From: Theropithecus gelada
Lineage: Eukaryota; Chordata; Mammalia; Primates; Cercopithecidae
DNA length: 64,000 nt
Direction: 5' to 3'
NCBI RefSeq assembly: GCF_003255815.1
Contig: NC_037671.1
Span: 155,984,645 to 156,048,644 of the forward strand
Under the pieces are notes generated by a model. The model was not told where the DNA came from and did no database searches. It worked only from the letters and a program-made list of their open reading frames with translations. A program made the position numbers and the translations under genes. Of this stretch, positions 44,700 through 57,210 are shown in pieces. The number at the start of each line of letters is the position of its first letter. Position 1 is the stretch's first letter.

Positions 44700-45245
44700 T
44701 TGCTAATATTGAAGTGGACTAAGCCACTCCAATATATGCTACTTTGGCAAAAGGATTATTTTGAGCTGAAGACAACTGAGAAAAAGCAAAGCAAAGCTCT
44801 CTGCCCTTCCCTATTTGCCTAAAAGCAGGATATAAATTTGTCACTGTGTCTTCCTGCCCCTCTTTACCAGGAAGGACAGAAGTCAATCATCAGAGACAAC
44901 TCTAAACCTTTATCAGAGCATTAGGGGAATCTACTTAACAAACGACACTAGTCTTTATCTTCCATTTGTTTCCACCATATATTTGCCTTCCCACAACTTG
45001 GGGTCCTAGAGACTCAAATTCCTTTTCCTTTGCCTTGTCACTTCTCTAAAAATTTTTTGTTCTTCTGTTGGGATGCTACTTAAGCCCAAGTTCTAACCAC
45101 CCCTTTGAGTTACTCATTGCTGAGCGCGCTCATGTGTATGAGTGACGCACATGCTAATAAACTTCTGTTTTACTCTAGTTCACCTGTCTTTTGTCAGTCA
45201 GTTCACAGTGCTCCAGCTGGAAAACCTAAAATGTTTCCTCCTTTA
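44700..45245 (+). mobile_element. ERVL-like LTR (forward)
   Basis: AAGTGGACTAAGCCACTCC near the start and CCACCCCTTTGAGTTACTC, TGCTAATAAACTTCTG and CTGTCTTTTGTCAGTCAGTTC near the end give an LTR with AATAAA polyadenylation signal at about 45156. Family unassigned. Confidence 0.6.
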
Positions 45246-45261
45246 TAATATCAAGTGCTGG

Positions 45262-45735
45262 CTTGGATGTGAAGAACTCACACACTTTGTTGCTTTCTTA
45301 TAAATTACCATAGCTCACGCTAAAGTAATCTGGCATTTTTATGAAAATTAAAAACGGATATACTATGTATATATTTGAGCATATATTTACAGAAAAATAA
45401 TTTGCATATAAATTTATGTTAAAGAATGTTTATTGTGGCAATTTTCTTTTGTATAAAAACAAGAAAAAATGGAAGATCTTTCAATAAGATAATAATTGCA
45501 TTTTTTAAGTTATAGAAATTTAGACTATAGAACACCATGTAGTTAAGAAAAATAATGAGGTATATCCCTACATGTTGTCTTAGTCATATACCAACATATA
45601 ATAAAGTGGAAAAAGTTATAGAGTAATATGTATATATACATGCCTGTGTTTATAACATATGGTAATGTAAGGAAAATGAAAAATATTTGTTCATACGATT
45701 ATTTAAGTAAATGAAGAAGCACAGATGAATTTATT
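45262..45735 (+). mobile_element. Old L1M 3' end
   Basis: GAATGTTTATTGTGGCAATTT, GAACACCATGTAGTTAAGAAA and AGTGGAAAAAGTTATAGAG correspond to the diverged L1M 3' segment. Confidence 0.65.
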
Positions 45736-45798
45736 TGAAATTTTCAGTGGGATTAACAAAGCTTTGTTAACACCCATTTGAGAGTGAAAGGAAAACAA

Positions 45799-46092
45799 CT
45801 TTTTTTTTTTTTGAAATGATCTTGCTCTGTCCCCCAGGCTGGAGTGCAGTGGTGCAATCTCAGCTTACTACAGCCTCCTCCTCCAGGATTGAAGTGATTC
45901 TCCTGCCTCAGTCTCCTGAGTAACTGGGATTACTGGCGCCCAAAACTACGCCCGGCTAATTTTTGTATTTTTAGTAGAGACAGGGTTTTGCCATGTTGGC
46001 CAGGCTGGTCTCGAACTCCTGACCTCAAGTGATCCGCCCGCCTCAGTCTCCCAAAGTTCTAGGATTACAGCCATGAGCCACCGCACCCAGCT
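45799..46092 (-). mobile_element. AluS (reverse)
   Basis: T-run then GAAATGATCTTGCTCTGTCC to ACCGCACCCAGCTG. Full-length dimer. Confidence 0.93.
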
Positions 46093-46302
46093 GAACAATT
46101 TTACTTTATAAACATCTTTATCTTTGGAAATGTTTTGGCTAGCATGTATTATTGGTATCTGATCCAAAAGACTAAAGAAAAGAAACGGCCATTACATGTG
46201 TTGGCTGGACCAGTTCTTGGTACAAATGAATATCTGTTGAATGAATAAATGAGTGTCTTGGATCCATTGTGACACTTACGTATGTCTCTGTTTCCTGCAT
46301 AG

Positions 46303-46372
46303 AGGGAGATGATATTTCTACAGCTAAATCCATTTTAAAAATCAAGAATGATCCTTTTTGTTCTTTCCCAAG
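46303..46372 (+). other. Candidate internal exon (70 nt, unassigned)
   Basis: Acceptor GTCTCTGTTTCCTGCATAG (ends 46302) and donor CCCAAG|GTAGGT (GT at 46373). One frame is open and would read GDDISTAKSILKIKNDPFCS.., beginning after two bases. I do not recognise the peptide; chance cannot be excluded. Confidence 0.22.
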
Positions 46373-48384
46373 GTAGGTTATTCTAGTACATCAAGTTTCT
46401 ATTTTGACATTTCAGTCCTATGTAATTTCTATTTTCAAAATAATTCTGGTTAAAAAACAACAGCAAATATAAACGGCTCTACTGGTGCTTTATTTAGCTG
46501 GAGGACCAAAAATTTGCAGGCCAGGATTTTCAAGTTGATTCAGTTCCCTGCCCAAATTGATTAGAAAAGTCTCATTACATGCAATTATAGATCTTTATTG
46601 CCTTTCATTATAGAATGTTTTCCTTGAGGAATAGTCAATTTTTGAGAAAGACTAATCTTCTGGAGTGATTTAAAAAATTGTGGCACCTCATTCTTTTGAA
46701 AATTGAATTTGAACAAAATCCAAGGACTGTTTAAAATTCAGCTTCTACTTTAGAGGACTTCATTTTAAGTCCACCAATACCTATAAAGCATCAAGTAAAA
46801 TTATCTTTCTACTCATTATTATTATCATCTGATTTCCACAATAGCTCAAATTTTGATAAAAATTTTAATACTTACATGATTATTATCGTTATTTGAACCA
46901 GATGAACACTAACTAAACTTATTCCTAAGGGAGGAGAATAGAAGAGCCTCCTTCAACTTTACTGCCTCTTTCTCATGCATCCAAAGCTCCTGTTATGAAT
47001 ATTCTTGGATTGTGAGTTTGTTCTATCGCACACAGCAAACAGGAGCAGCGTCATCTCTGCATATAACATACGAACATCTCTGCATGTAACACAAACCACA
47101 TGGATGGACCTATGCCTCACCTCGTGGGCTGCTCTGTGATGGCAGAACACCCACTAGACAAAGGAGCTTCCCACCAACTTCTGCTTTTCCTAAAAGCAGA
47201 ATGTCATAGACTGGGTACCTGTGTACTATGCCCCTCAGGAAGGGATAATTCACTTCATTCTTTTACCTGCAGATAGGTTGGGAGGGCTATGCAGGTCAGG
47301 GGCATATAGCCTACCTGACAGAGGCAGAAAGACCTCAGGTGACTCTGAGAGTGTTTGATAACAGGAAATATGATAAAATGCAAGGGTTTTTGTGTAACTG
47401 GGAATTTTTTCAGAGTAGAGGGGTCTCAACCTAGAATGTCTACTCACCTAGTAAAATGAAGAGACCTGCAGTCTTCCTGTGACAGTGACAGGCAACCTCT
47501 AGGAGGCACAGAGCCAAAGGCCAGACTAAGGACTGTGTCGCTTCCTCCAGGAAAAGACATTTTTTCAGAGGGATTGGAACTCTGGGGGAAATACTTTGAT
47601 TAGAGAGTGAGATAGAGCACAGAAATCCAATTCATACCATCTCAGCATGTAGGATCTAGACTTCGAACATTCGAGGGAGTCTGGAAGTGTTTAAATGCTG
47701 GTATTGTCAAAAAATGAGGAATGACCATTCCAGCAAAGAGCAGTCTAAACAGAAGAGAAGCGGGACACAATGCAGATGCTAGACAAAGAAAGAAAATCCA
47801 GACCAGACCTGGACAAAATATAATTCCTTTCACTCTATCCGGCTAATGATTTTACTAATCTCCAGTGAGGGGAGATTGAAAGTTTATAGAAAAACCACAG
47901 GAGATTCAATTTGTAGTTTCAGTATATTAGCATATATATGCTTGCTAAAATTACTTCAGTTGCTTTCTATAATTCTCATTTCCTTTGTGTGGCATTACAC
48001 ATTCTTACCTTCCCTCCTCAAAAGTAGATTAAATGGAGGCTGTCTCAGTCTAGAGGGTTCTGTGGGTACTAAACACATTATAGAGAAATCACAAGATCAT
48101 GCGGCTTGGTGCTGCAACGGATGACTGACCCCACCCAGCCTGGGTGGATCCTTGGCACTACCCAGGGTTCCTCTCAGATGTGGCCACTATACGGCTCCCA
48201 GATCCATTCTTGACCTAGGTACATGGGCCCAGAGAATATAATTAAGTGATATAGTCAGAGGTGGTTATTACCTAGACAATACTAGCTAGTCAATGGAGGA
48301 AATAAGTCATCAAATTCAATTAGAATCATATTTAGAATACCTTCTCTAAGGCAAGGTTTTAAAAACTCACTTTTAATTTAAAAG

Positions 48385-48490
48385 CCTGACTTGGTGGTGG
48401 GTCTGGAGTGGAGCCCCAAAGTCTGCCTGTTATGTAAGAATCCCAGGGTGAATCTGATGTAAGTGGTCCATGGCTCCACTTTGAGAAACT
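48385..48490 (+). mobile_element. MER5-type hAT fragment
   Basis: GGGTCTGGAGTGGAGCCCCAA, GAATCCCAGGGTGAATCTGAT and CTCCACTTTGAGAAACTGA fit the MER5 3' half. Confidence 0.6.
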
Positions 48491-48554
48491 GATTTAAGGA
48501 AAAATTGGTTCCTGAGTTAAATGATTTGTTGATTTATTAGACAGTAAACAATTG

Positions 48555-48712
48555 AGGCTGGGTGTGGTGGTGCACGCGTGTAGTCCCAGTTACTTGAGAT
48601 GCTGAGGCAGGAGAATCGCTCGAGCTCAGCAGTTTGAGGCTGTGGTGAGTTGTCATTATGCCCACTTCACTCTAGCCTGGGTGATAGAGCCAGACACTGT
48701 CTCAAAAAAAAA
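48555..48712 (+). mobile_element. FLAM (free left Alu monomer) with 12-bp TSD
   Basis: A single Alu arm (AGGCTGGGTGTGGTGGTGC to CACTGTCTCAAAAAAA), no right arm. Perfect target duplication AGTAAACAATTG at 48543-48554 and 48713-48724. Confidence 0.88.
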
Positions 48713-48724
48713 AGTAAACAATTG

Positions 48725-50194
48725 CAATTTCACAGCAGACATTTCCAGCCTATGTGTATAGAAATGAGCTGAGATACAGGTGTTGTCAATAGGCAGTTCC
48801 TTTGGCCCAGTTGGCCTGGCTCTCTTCGGGCTGCTGTAAGCACTTTCACACTGTGTAGATATTTCCTTCTCAAGGAGATGCCAGATCAGACTGTTATGAA
48901 CCTAGAAAGGGTGAATGGGGACTTTCTTTCATAAGGATTAAAAATAATACTCCGAATTCAGTCTCTCCATAAAACCAAGTAAGTCAATGTAAGTAAAGCT
49001 AAAATTGGTAGAAAAGGGCACCATTGCAGTGGTTAAAAAAAAAAAAAAAAGAAAGAGGCTGTGGAAATAGTTGTGAAAAAGTCTGCAAAATGTACGGGTA
49101 GAAAGAGAAGCGAAAGGCTTCTGGGTGCAGCGGTAATCTGAAGGCCTCCTTTCTCTTTACGGAAGGGTTCCTGGTGTAGCCATGTGAGTTAACAACTTAT
49201 AGAAGCCCTCAGCACTAGTGTGTTCTTCTTTCTGAGTATGTACTTAACTATAGGAAACAATTTTTTGTGTGTGTGATTGCAGAAATAAGAAATATGAGTT
49301 CTTCCCAAGAGACTGAAAAAGGACCTGAGACAGATGCTTTGTGGAAATTACACTTCTCCTGGAGTTTGCCTGCAATAGAATCTCAGAGATTTATCCCTGA
49401 ACTCTACGTTTATGGTGACTTCTTTTAAATTGGCTTGTCTCCAAAAGAGAGTAACTCAAAGCTGAGTCTAAAGTTCTTCTACCTCCTTCATGATATCATT
49501 ACTGATAAGGCCAAATCTTTGATGGCTGTTATAACTCAGACCTGGCTTAGTGAAATCTCGCAGACAACCTAAACCTCAACTGGAATGTTAGTAGTCAATA
49601 CTTAGTCGAACTTTAGTTCCTCTGTTCGCTTTTTGGCGAGGACACTAATAAAACACAAGGAACAAGATGCAGTTAATATAATGCAGGTGGGAGCTGGGGA
49701 TATGTGGCCATGATACAAAACACAAGAAAACGTCCTGGCTCCTGACCTTGAGGATCTTAATGATCTACTCGAGATATCTCCCTGTCCACCTACTTCACAC
49801 CTACTGGGAGCAAGCTCATTTCTGGGTACACACAGCAGACTCTTAATAAATATTGCCTGAAAGATAACACTCTATCAGTATGAACTAAGAGTAGAATGAA
49901 TGTTCATCTTTCTTTTACATTCACCTCATCTCTTTCCATTTGTTTCAAGTCAGTTCTCCTGTTTGGAGAGGCGGTAGCACTCTTGTCTGCAGTGAGCGAG
50001 GGTCTGTCGTAGCATAACAATTCCATGCTATTCCTTTGTCTGTTCATGTCAACAGTCTATGTATGGAGCACTTATGTTTAGGTGGCTGTGTTAAGCACCT
50101 TGGAGGTGGGATGAAGATAAAGAGAGAAAAGCAAGAGTTTCCTTTAGAGGGGAGGACAAGATCTTGGTAAAAGCAAAGCAAAACAGGTTCTATC
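48725..50194. other. Mostly unassigned non-coding DNA
   Basis: Includes a short poly(A) at 49036-49050. No gene recognised. Confidence 0.45.
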
Positions 50195-50310
50195 TCTCAA
50201 TGTATTTGTGATCACTTTGTAACACTTTTTCTGAGCTCCAGTTTCCTCTCCTGAATAGTGGGAACAATATGTATTTCCATGGTGTCATAAGGGTCAAATG
50301 AAATAGAGTT
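50195..50310 (+). mobile_element. MIR fragment
   Basis: GAGCTCCAGTTTCCTCTCCTG, AATAGTGGGAACAATATGTAT and GTCATAAGGGTCAAATGAA match the forward MIR core. Confidence 0.75.
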
Positions 50311-50454
50311 GCAAGATTTAGCAAATAAAAACAGTGTAAATTATATTCCACCCAATATTTTGGATGTACAAAACAGTATTTATTGTTTCTTTGGAATTCA
50401 AACTTAACTGACATCATATATTTTATCTGGCATCCCTAGAAATAGTGTTATGAT

Positions 50455-50640
50455 AATAGTAGCCATTTTCTGAGTCCCTATTTCATGTGTCAGGCACCAC
50501 TAGGTAGCGAGATTACATTGGTTATAGTTCTAACAGCAGCTGAAGGCGGTTATTACTAACTCCGTTTTGCATCTAAGATGTGGAAGTTTTCCAAAAACAA
50601 ATAGCCAGTAAATAGCAGAGGCAAGATTCAAATTCACTTT
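50455..50640 (-). mobile_element. MIR (reverse)
   Basis: CTATTTCATGTGTCAGGCACC, CTCCGTTTTGCATCTAAGATG and AGTAAATAGCAGAGGCAAGAT match the reverse MIR. Confidence 0.78.
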
Positions 50641-51109
50641 ATCATGCTGCTTCTTCAGGAGATGAAAGCACTCTGAAACTAGAAAATAGCCTAGTGTTTA
50701 CGGTCTCTCTGTCCATGATCTCTGTCCTGAATACAGCAAAGGGACTGTGGAGAGTTATGGGAATATGGAAGTTAAGAGTTTCCATCAAGTGTAGACAAAA
50801 GCCTGTATCTACTTCTCAACTTCCAGGAAATCTGTATGTCTACGGATACCAAGGCAAGGGCCGTAAATGCTCTAAAACAACCCACAGTGTATGATGTGAC
50901 ATGTGGGATTATCTATCCTGAAGTCCACGCCAGAGCAGAGATTTATTGACTAACTGGGCCTTAAAGTAAATCAGTTCTGTAAGCTACTTAATACGTCCCA
51001 TTTTTGCTGTTAGATGACGAAAGATTCAGCTTAGCCACCTATACTTCTAACCTTTAAAGTAAATTCAGAACTTCATTTATTCCAGCATTTATTTCATTCA
51101 TTCATCCAT

Positions 51110-51240
51110 CCATGTGTCCATTCAACAAGCACTTATATAGTACTTTCCAGACATTGTTCTAAGCACTTTACAAATATTAACTTACTTAATTCTCATAATC
51201 ATCCTCTAAGTAGGTATTATTATTACCCCCATTGAAATTT
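51110..51240 (-). mobile_element. MIR (reverse)
   Basis: CCAGACATTGTTCTAAGCAC, TTAATTCTCATAATCATCC and TATTATTATTACCCCCATT match the reverse MIR. Confidence 0.85.
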
Positions 51241-51244
51241 GCAA

Positions 51245-51895
51245 TGGTGACCCCAGATTCCTAAAACCTTGTGATGTCCCAGTGGCCCTCCAGAGACATC
51301 CATGTCCTAATCCTTGGGACCTATGGATGTATTATATGACATATCAAAGGGATTTTGCAGATGTGATTAAGGTAACCGACCATAAAATTGGGAGTTTATC
51401 CTGGAATTTTGAGGTGGACCCAATCTAATCGCACAGCTCTTAAACACAGAGACCGTTCTGTGACTGAAGTCAGGAGAGATGCAGCAGAAGCAGAAGTCAG
51501 AGAGATTAGAGGTGTGAGGGGGATGGGATGCACTAATGCTAGTTTGAGGACGGAGGTTGCAGCATGATGGGTAGTGTAGGTGGCCTTATGTTGCTGACGA
51601 AGGTCACATCTCCCAGCCAGTGAAAAGACCAGAACTCAGCCAGCGAAGAAACAAGAATTCAGAACATAATTCTGCCAGCAACCTGCATCAGTTTGGCGGC
51701 AAATTCTCCCCCAGAGCCTTCACGTAAGAGTCTGGGTCAGCTGATACTTTGATGTCAATCTCTGGGACCCAGGGCAGAGGAATCCATTGAGCTCATGTGA
51801 ACTTCTGGCCTAAAGAATCATGGGATAATCCATTTGTATTGTTTTAAACCACTAAATTTGTGGCATTTTTAATAGCAGAAATAGAAAATGAATAC
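51245..51895 (+). mobile_element. MLT1-type MaLR LTR
   Basis: CCAGAGACATCCATGTCCTAA, GGGATTTTGCAGATGTGATTA, GGTAACCGACCATAAAATTG and TGTTTTAAACCACTAAATTTG are standard MLT1 phrases. A long ERVL-MaLR LTR. Confidence 0.85.
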
Positions 51896-52179
51896 AGACT
51901 ATATCTCTTTAGGGTATTATTTTTACATCCCAATTTGATAGTCATGTCATCTTCCATTAGCCAGAGTATTTAGTTAAGCAGAATATTTCTTTCTGTAATG
52001 ATTGCGCTGACCAGGTATACTTTGCACTGTGCAGTTGCAGAGGTTCCGTGCCCATTTCCGGGACTCACTCCCTGCATTCTTCATTTACCAGGAAGGGGAA
52101 TAGGAGACTCTGAAGGATAGAAGAGGGTCAGGCTTTTCAAATATTGATTAGGAAAAGGCAGCAGAGAGAGAAGACTCAA

Positions 52180-52370
52180 AGCACACACTCTCAGCCTGAA
52201 TCTTGGCTTAAACTCCGGCTCTATTGCCTAGTAGCCATGTGGCTTTGGGCAAATCACTTAACATCTCATGCTTTGGCTTATCTTCAAAATGCAGATGATG
52301 ATAAGAATAGTACCTAGGGTTGCTGTCATGATTAAGTGAGTCAAAGAATGCGGTGTGAGTATTGCAAGGA
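52180..52370 (+). mobile_element. MIR
   Basis: GCCATGTGGCTTTGGGCAAAT, CACTTAACATCTCATGCTTTG and TGCTGTCATGATTAAGTGAG match the forward MIR core. Confidence 0.88.
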
Positions 52371-52687
52371 TGATCTAAGTGTTCACTGTTATTATTGTCT
52401 CCATCGCAGCAGGGTTTCACAGAGAGATGAAGACAGAAGCACACCAAATAAAGAAAAGTTCAAAAGGGTTGGCAATTGGAGAGATAGAAATGAAAATAAT
52501 AGTGAGATATCACTGTAAGCCAGTTACATGGGCACAAATGGGGAAGCTAGACGTTGCTGGTGTTGGAGAGGATGAGGGACTTGGGCAGCACTCGACTCAT
52601 TGCAGCTGGGAGCCCGATCCAGGCAATCATTCTGTTGAGCAACCTGATACTACTGAGTCAAGGTGAAGATACATACCCTCTATGTCT

Positions 52688-53060
52688 TGGTTTGGGTTCT
52701 CCCAGAAACAGCTTCTGAGATAAGGATTTAAGTGGAAGTGGCTTATTCAGGAGATGATGCCAGGATATGCCGGTAGGAAGGGAAGGCACTCAATAAGGGC
52801 GTGTTTTCAAGCAAGTTCCGCTGTGAGCCACTGGAGCTTAACTGGGGACTTCCAGGAGCCAGTGTAGAACAAGAGCCTCCCAATTTTCCCATCCAAGGGG
52901 CGAAAGAGCTAGGGTATTTATATACAACGCTCCTCATGCATTGGCTCAGGGCTGCTGAGAACGAGAGGGCAGGTGCTCGCCGTTGGCAGTGAAGGAGGCC
53001 TGGCCTGCAGTAAGACAAGGAGACGTAGGTATGGCACCAATAGCATCTACCGCCCACGAT
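52688..53060 (+). mobile_element. LTR-like insertion, family unassigned
   Basis: Starts GGTTTGGGTTCTCCCAGAAAC and runs to CACCAATAGCATCTACC. It resembles family X in its start phrase. Open frames on both strands here carry no domains. Confidence 0.5.
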
Positions 53061-53332
53061 GCCCTAGGAAATCCACTCAAGTATAAACCTAAAGAAATGA
53101 TCATGGCATTTCATTTGGGAGACATGTAAGGATGTTTGCAATGTTATTTGTAATGGCAGGAGTTCTAGGCAGGCTGGGTGACCAACACTAGAAGAGTGAG
53201 TAGAATCCATGTGGGGAACGTGCACATGGGGTATCGTGCAGTAGTTAAAAGTAACAGATTGAGTTATACATAGCTACATAATGAAGCTTAAAAATAATCC
53301 CAAGTGAGAAAAGAAACAGAATGAGATCTATA

Positions 53333-53414
53333 ACACACACACACACACACACTCTCTCTCTGTCACACACACACTCACACCCACACACTCTCTCTCTGTC
53401 ACACACACACACCA
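53333..53414. repeat. Compound (CA)n(TC)n microsatellite
   Basis: The CA run, CTCTCTCTCTGTC block and CA run occur twice, giving two imperfect units of about 46 bp. Confidence 0.93.
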
Positions 53415-53470
53415 ATGAGAATTTTGTAGCAATGCACTTAACAAAAAAATTCATGTACACTTGTCAGAAT

Positions 53471-55301
53471 GGTTTTTCATAAAGGGGTGGAGGAAAAGCA
53501 GTTGGTTATGGTAATAAGATAAAAAGTAATTAATTCACTTACTTTTTTTTAACAACACAAAAGGGGAAACTTGTAGAGATCTTTGATGATAATGTGTCAT
53601 GAACTGAGTGTGAAGAATTAAACAATCTGCACCTCTCGTCCCAGAGAAAAGATGTACACCAGCGATTTCTGATCCTGTCCATTACTCTGATCTAAAGTGC
53701 TTGTTTGTTCATTTTCTAGAGTTTTACCTGCTTCTCAGTGATCAATCCATTGCGTGAGGATGGTGGCTGCAGAGAGAGAGGAGCGGAGGTTGCAGCCCTG
53801 AGCGAGGCCCACTCTGAGGGAAAGGGAGGGAATTCATCCAGGGACTGAAGTCAGGGTCAAGGTGGGGTGGAGGGGAGTGGTTTCCTAGACATTGTGTCCT
53901 GAAAAGGACCAGAAAGCCCACCGGGCTAAGGCTAAGCCAAGCCAGCAGAGCAGATGGGGTGATGCCAAGATAAGGAGGGAGCCGGGAAGGTGAACCAGGT
54001 TGTGATATTCCCAGGCAGAGGTTAAAATGCTGGTTCTGTGTTCATGAAGCTGAGTGCCCAGGCAAAGTCACCAAGTGCTCAGGTAGATGATGCTTCCAAT
54101 GCACATTTTTCGTGCTGCTTTTTACCTGCCACTGCCAGATAATGGGAAGGAATTTTTTTCTCCCGTAATGAAGCTGTTAGAAGTATTAATATTTATATAA
54201 AATAGTAAATAGAATTTGGACATGCCTATACTAAAGATGGATTGAATTTTATTTTAATATAGTTAACTTAGCAACAGCGGACTTGAGTTCCAAATGGGAT
54301 TAATTAATTTTCCTATCGGTCTCTTTAAATCTTAATTTTTCATTTAAAAAATCTTTTGGCACCAGTCAAAACCAACAACCTTGTCTTTTGTGATGTCCAG
54401 CAAGCACAGTGCAAATATTTAACGAATAAGTATTATAGAGTAGATGGTTTTATGTAGCATGCATGAGAAATTCATCAATTTAAATTTAATTTGAAAAACA
54501 TAATGAATTCAAGGTACTATTCCCAGTGCAGTTGTGTAGATAAAGATTAAGAAGTCATAGTTTATAAAATTAATCTGTCTTAAGGGTATATTCTTCTGTT
54601 AGAAGTCACGGGGTGTCTCAGGAACAGCCTACGACGGCAAGAAATTTTCAATAAGATGGATTTTTTAAAAATCACACTTCCAGAAGAAATTTAGAAATAG
54701 GGCTTTTTCCTCTAAGGCAATACCTAGAAAAAAATGATTTGACCAAGGGGTTAGAAAAATTAGCAGTGTTTGCAATTGGTTACAGAGGTCTTATCTCCTA
54801 TCACAGCTTGCTTAGCTCTCTTGAATTGTATTTATAAAGCCTTCTGGCTGATCTACTTAGTTAGATGAATGGTAAGATTATTTTTGCCTTTTAGCTATGT
54901 GATGCTGAACTCTAATCAATTGAAATGCTTCACGGTGACAGAATGCCTTCTGTTTGCCAATGCAAAAAATCCTAGTAAGGGGCAAATTATAAAATCTCCA
55001 AGTAGCACCCAGCTGAAATATTTGTTTGTATTTTCTATAATAGATCTTTCCTTTGAAGCAGCTGCTATTTCAAAGGAGATTGTAGGCATTTGAAAAATCT
55101 GGGTCACTCCTCATGTATTCCAGAAAGAAATCTGTGATAGACTAAGGCCTCAGGACCCATCTGTAGCTGTGTGGGAACTGTGTGGGGTTGTAAATAAAGC
55201 TGGTGGGGGGCCCAGAGCAGTTTTCAGGGCCTGACCTTCAGAGCCAGGATTTCTAAATATTGAAAACTGGATGGGGAAAAACTGAAAAATAGGGTCTTTA
55301 A
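53471..55301. other. Mostly unassigned non-coding DNA
   Basis: Includes a somewhat GC-richer stretch at 53755-54010. No gene or domain recognised. Confidence 0.45.
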
Positions 55302-55594
55302 ATTTTTTTTAAGAGACAGGGTCTTCCTCTGTCACCCAGACTGGAGTGCAGTGGTGTGATCGTGGCTCACTATAACCTTGAATTCCTGGGCTCAAGTGAT
55401 CCTTCTGCCTCAGCCTCCTGTGCAGCTGGGGCTACAGGCACGCACCACTATGCCAGGCTAATTTATTAAAATGTTTTGTAGAGATGGAGTCTTGCTATGC
55501 TGCCCAGGCTGGCCTTAAGCTTCTGGGCTAAGTGATCTTCCTGCCTCAGCCTCCCAAAGTGCTGGAATTCAGGCATGAGTCACTGCACCTGTCA
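55302..55594 (-). mobile_element. AluJ (reverse)
   Basis: TTTAAGAGACAGGGTCTTCC to AGTCACTGCACCTGTCA, with old-Alu variants (GGGCTCAAGTGATCC, GGGGCTACAGGC). Confidence 0.9.
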
Positions 55595-55595
55595 G

Positions 55596-55723
55596 TTTTC
55601 AAAAATCGTTTGTAGAGAGGGGACCTCACTATGTTGTCCAAGCTGGTCTTGAACTCCTGGCCTCAAGTAATCCTCAGCCTTCCAAAGCATTGTGATTACA
55701 GACATGAGCCCCTGTGCCCAACC
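55596..55723 (-). mobile_element. Partial Alu left arm (reverse)
   Basis: GTAGAGAGGGGACCTCACTAT to GCCCCTGTGCCCAACC covers only the 5' half of an Alu, adjacent to the AluJ. Confidence 0.85.
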
Positions 55724-56444
55724 CTGAGAAACACAGTTTTAAGGTAAATACATAATTAAAATGCTAATCATATTCACATTAGTAATGAGGATTTTAATAT
55801 TGAGGAAAGGATGACAAAGGAGTTGGGTCACATGGGAGGGTCATTGCATTCAGCAAACAATGTTTTTCCATTCTTAAAGAGTTGCATTAGCCTCTTTTTG
55901 GTTAAAAAAGTCACATCCGTATTTTTTAGGACAAAAAGTTGCTAATAACACTGACCTCCGATTGATAAGTCATCTGAGCTGTAGGAGGTGGGAGGTTTGC
56001 TCCCCTTTTGCGACCTCACCCATACGCACACACAAACTCAGAGACTCCCTGGGTACTTTTGACTTTCCTCTTTCTGTGTTTCCATGTTTTCGCAGCAGCT
56101 TTCCCTCCTTCTGTGAAGGAAAATTTCAGCAGGACACAGTTTGCCGTGCTAGGCACATGGCAGACACTTGATAAACTTCACTAAGATTTCAAGGAAGTGT
56201 GGGGAAGATAATTTGTTGGATTTTCTCTAAACAGGAAGGAGAAAGACAAGTGAAAAGAAATGTAAAAAAGAGAGAGAAATCCAAAAAGATGGTTGTAGGC
56301 TGGGATTAGGTTAAGCCAAAGTGCCCACAGATACGGGTTGAAAAACATTTTGAAGATCTGCAGTGATTATTCTTCCGCTTAAAGTTATTTATAAAATTGT
56401 TTGATAAATTGACTTTTCAGGTGCTCAAAAATGGATCAACCCTG
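55724..56444. other. Mostly unassigned DNA with possible L2 tail
   Basis: GCTAGGCACATGGCAGACACTTGATAAA near 56140, read in pieces, resembles an L2 3' tail. Otherwise nothing recognised. Confidence 0.4.
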
Positions 56445-57210
56445 TTGCTTCTAGGAAGATGGAGTAGACATATTTTTCCCTATTCCTCTTGCCAAGTACA
56501 ACTAAAAGCCCTGGACATTCTACTAATATATAAAACAGGCATAAGACGACTGTGAAAGGCGGGGAAAGGCGGTATACTTATAGGGACCTCTGCACACAAG
56601 AAATGATACCGTGGTGAGTTCTTCAGGTTTTCTTTTTGCTTCATCAATTCCAGTCCAGGAGGTGAAGAAGCTGGCACTTTAGAAATGCCTGCAAGGACAC
56701 ATGAAACAGCCCTGATAAAAGCCCACTCTCTCTAGCCAAAGAACCAGGAAAGCAGCAGCCTCACAAAACAGGAAATGTTTACATAGTATCCACTCTACTC
56801 CAGCCAAACACCACAGAAAAATCTGTGGTCACACTCCCACCTACACCAGCAAAGGGCTAAGGGGGCACCTCGACTTCTACTCTTGTCAGGCTTTAAAACC
56901 CCAAGCCCTTCACCAAGGTGGTGTCCGAGAATGTTGGGTAGGGAACAAGGCTTTCGTTCCCACTGTGTGGTAATGAGACCCTCTCACACTGCAGGATCCC
57001 TGAAGGTCATGTGGAAAGCTTAGACTTCTATCGCAGCCCAGCAGTGAAGAGGAGGCCTGGTAGAGAGACAGGACTTCCACCACTGCCTAGCAGAAATGAG
57101 GTCCTTCACTTCCTTGGGGGGTCAGTGGAAGCTGTATGGGAAGAAGTAATGAGGCACACCAATCTGCCAGTTACAGAAGATCTGTGGAGGCCCAATGAGG
57201 CCTCCACAGA

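Larger units (their letters stand above)
46093..48542. other. Repeat-poor segment with a candidate exon
   Basis: About 2.4 kb with only a MER5-type scrap (48385-48490). A 70-nt candidate exon lies at 46303-46372. No recognised protein domain. Confidence 0.5.
52480..53460 (+). mobile_element. Old L1M 3' part, split by LTR-like insertion
   Basis: The left part ends GAAGATACATACCCTCTATG and the right part resumes CCTAGGAAATCCACTCAAG, which are adjacent in L1. About 370 bp of LTR-like sequence separates them. Confidence 0.65.

Noticed and set aside
53333..53414. Possible CRISPR-like spaced repeats
   Set aside because: The period comes from compound CA/TC microsatellite units; no spacers, and the genome is a primate's.
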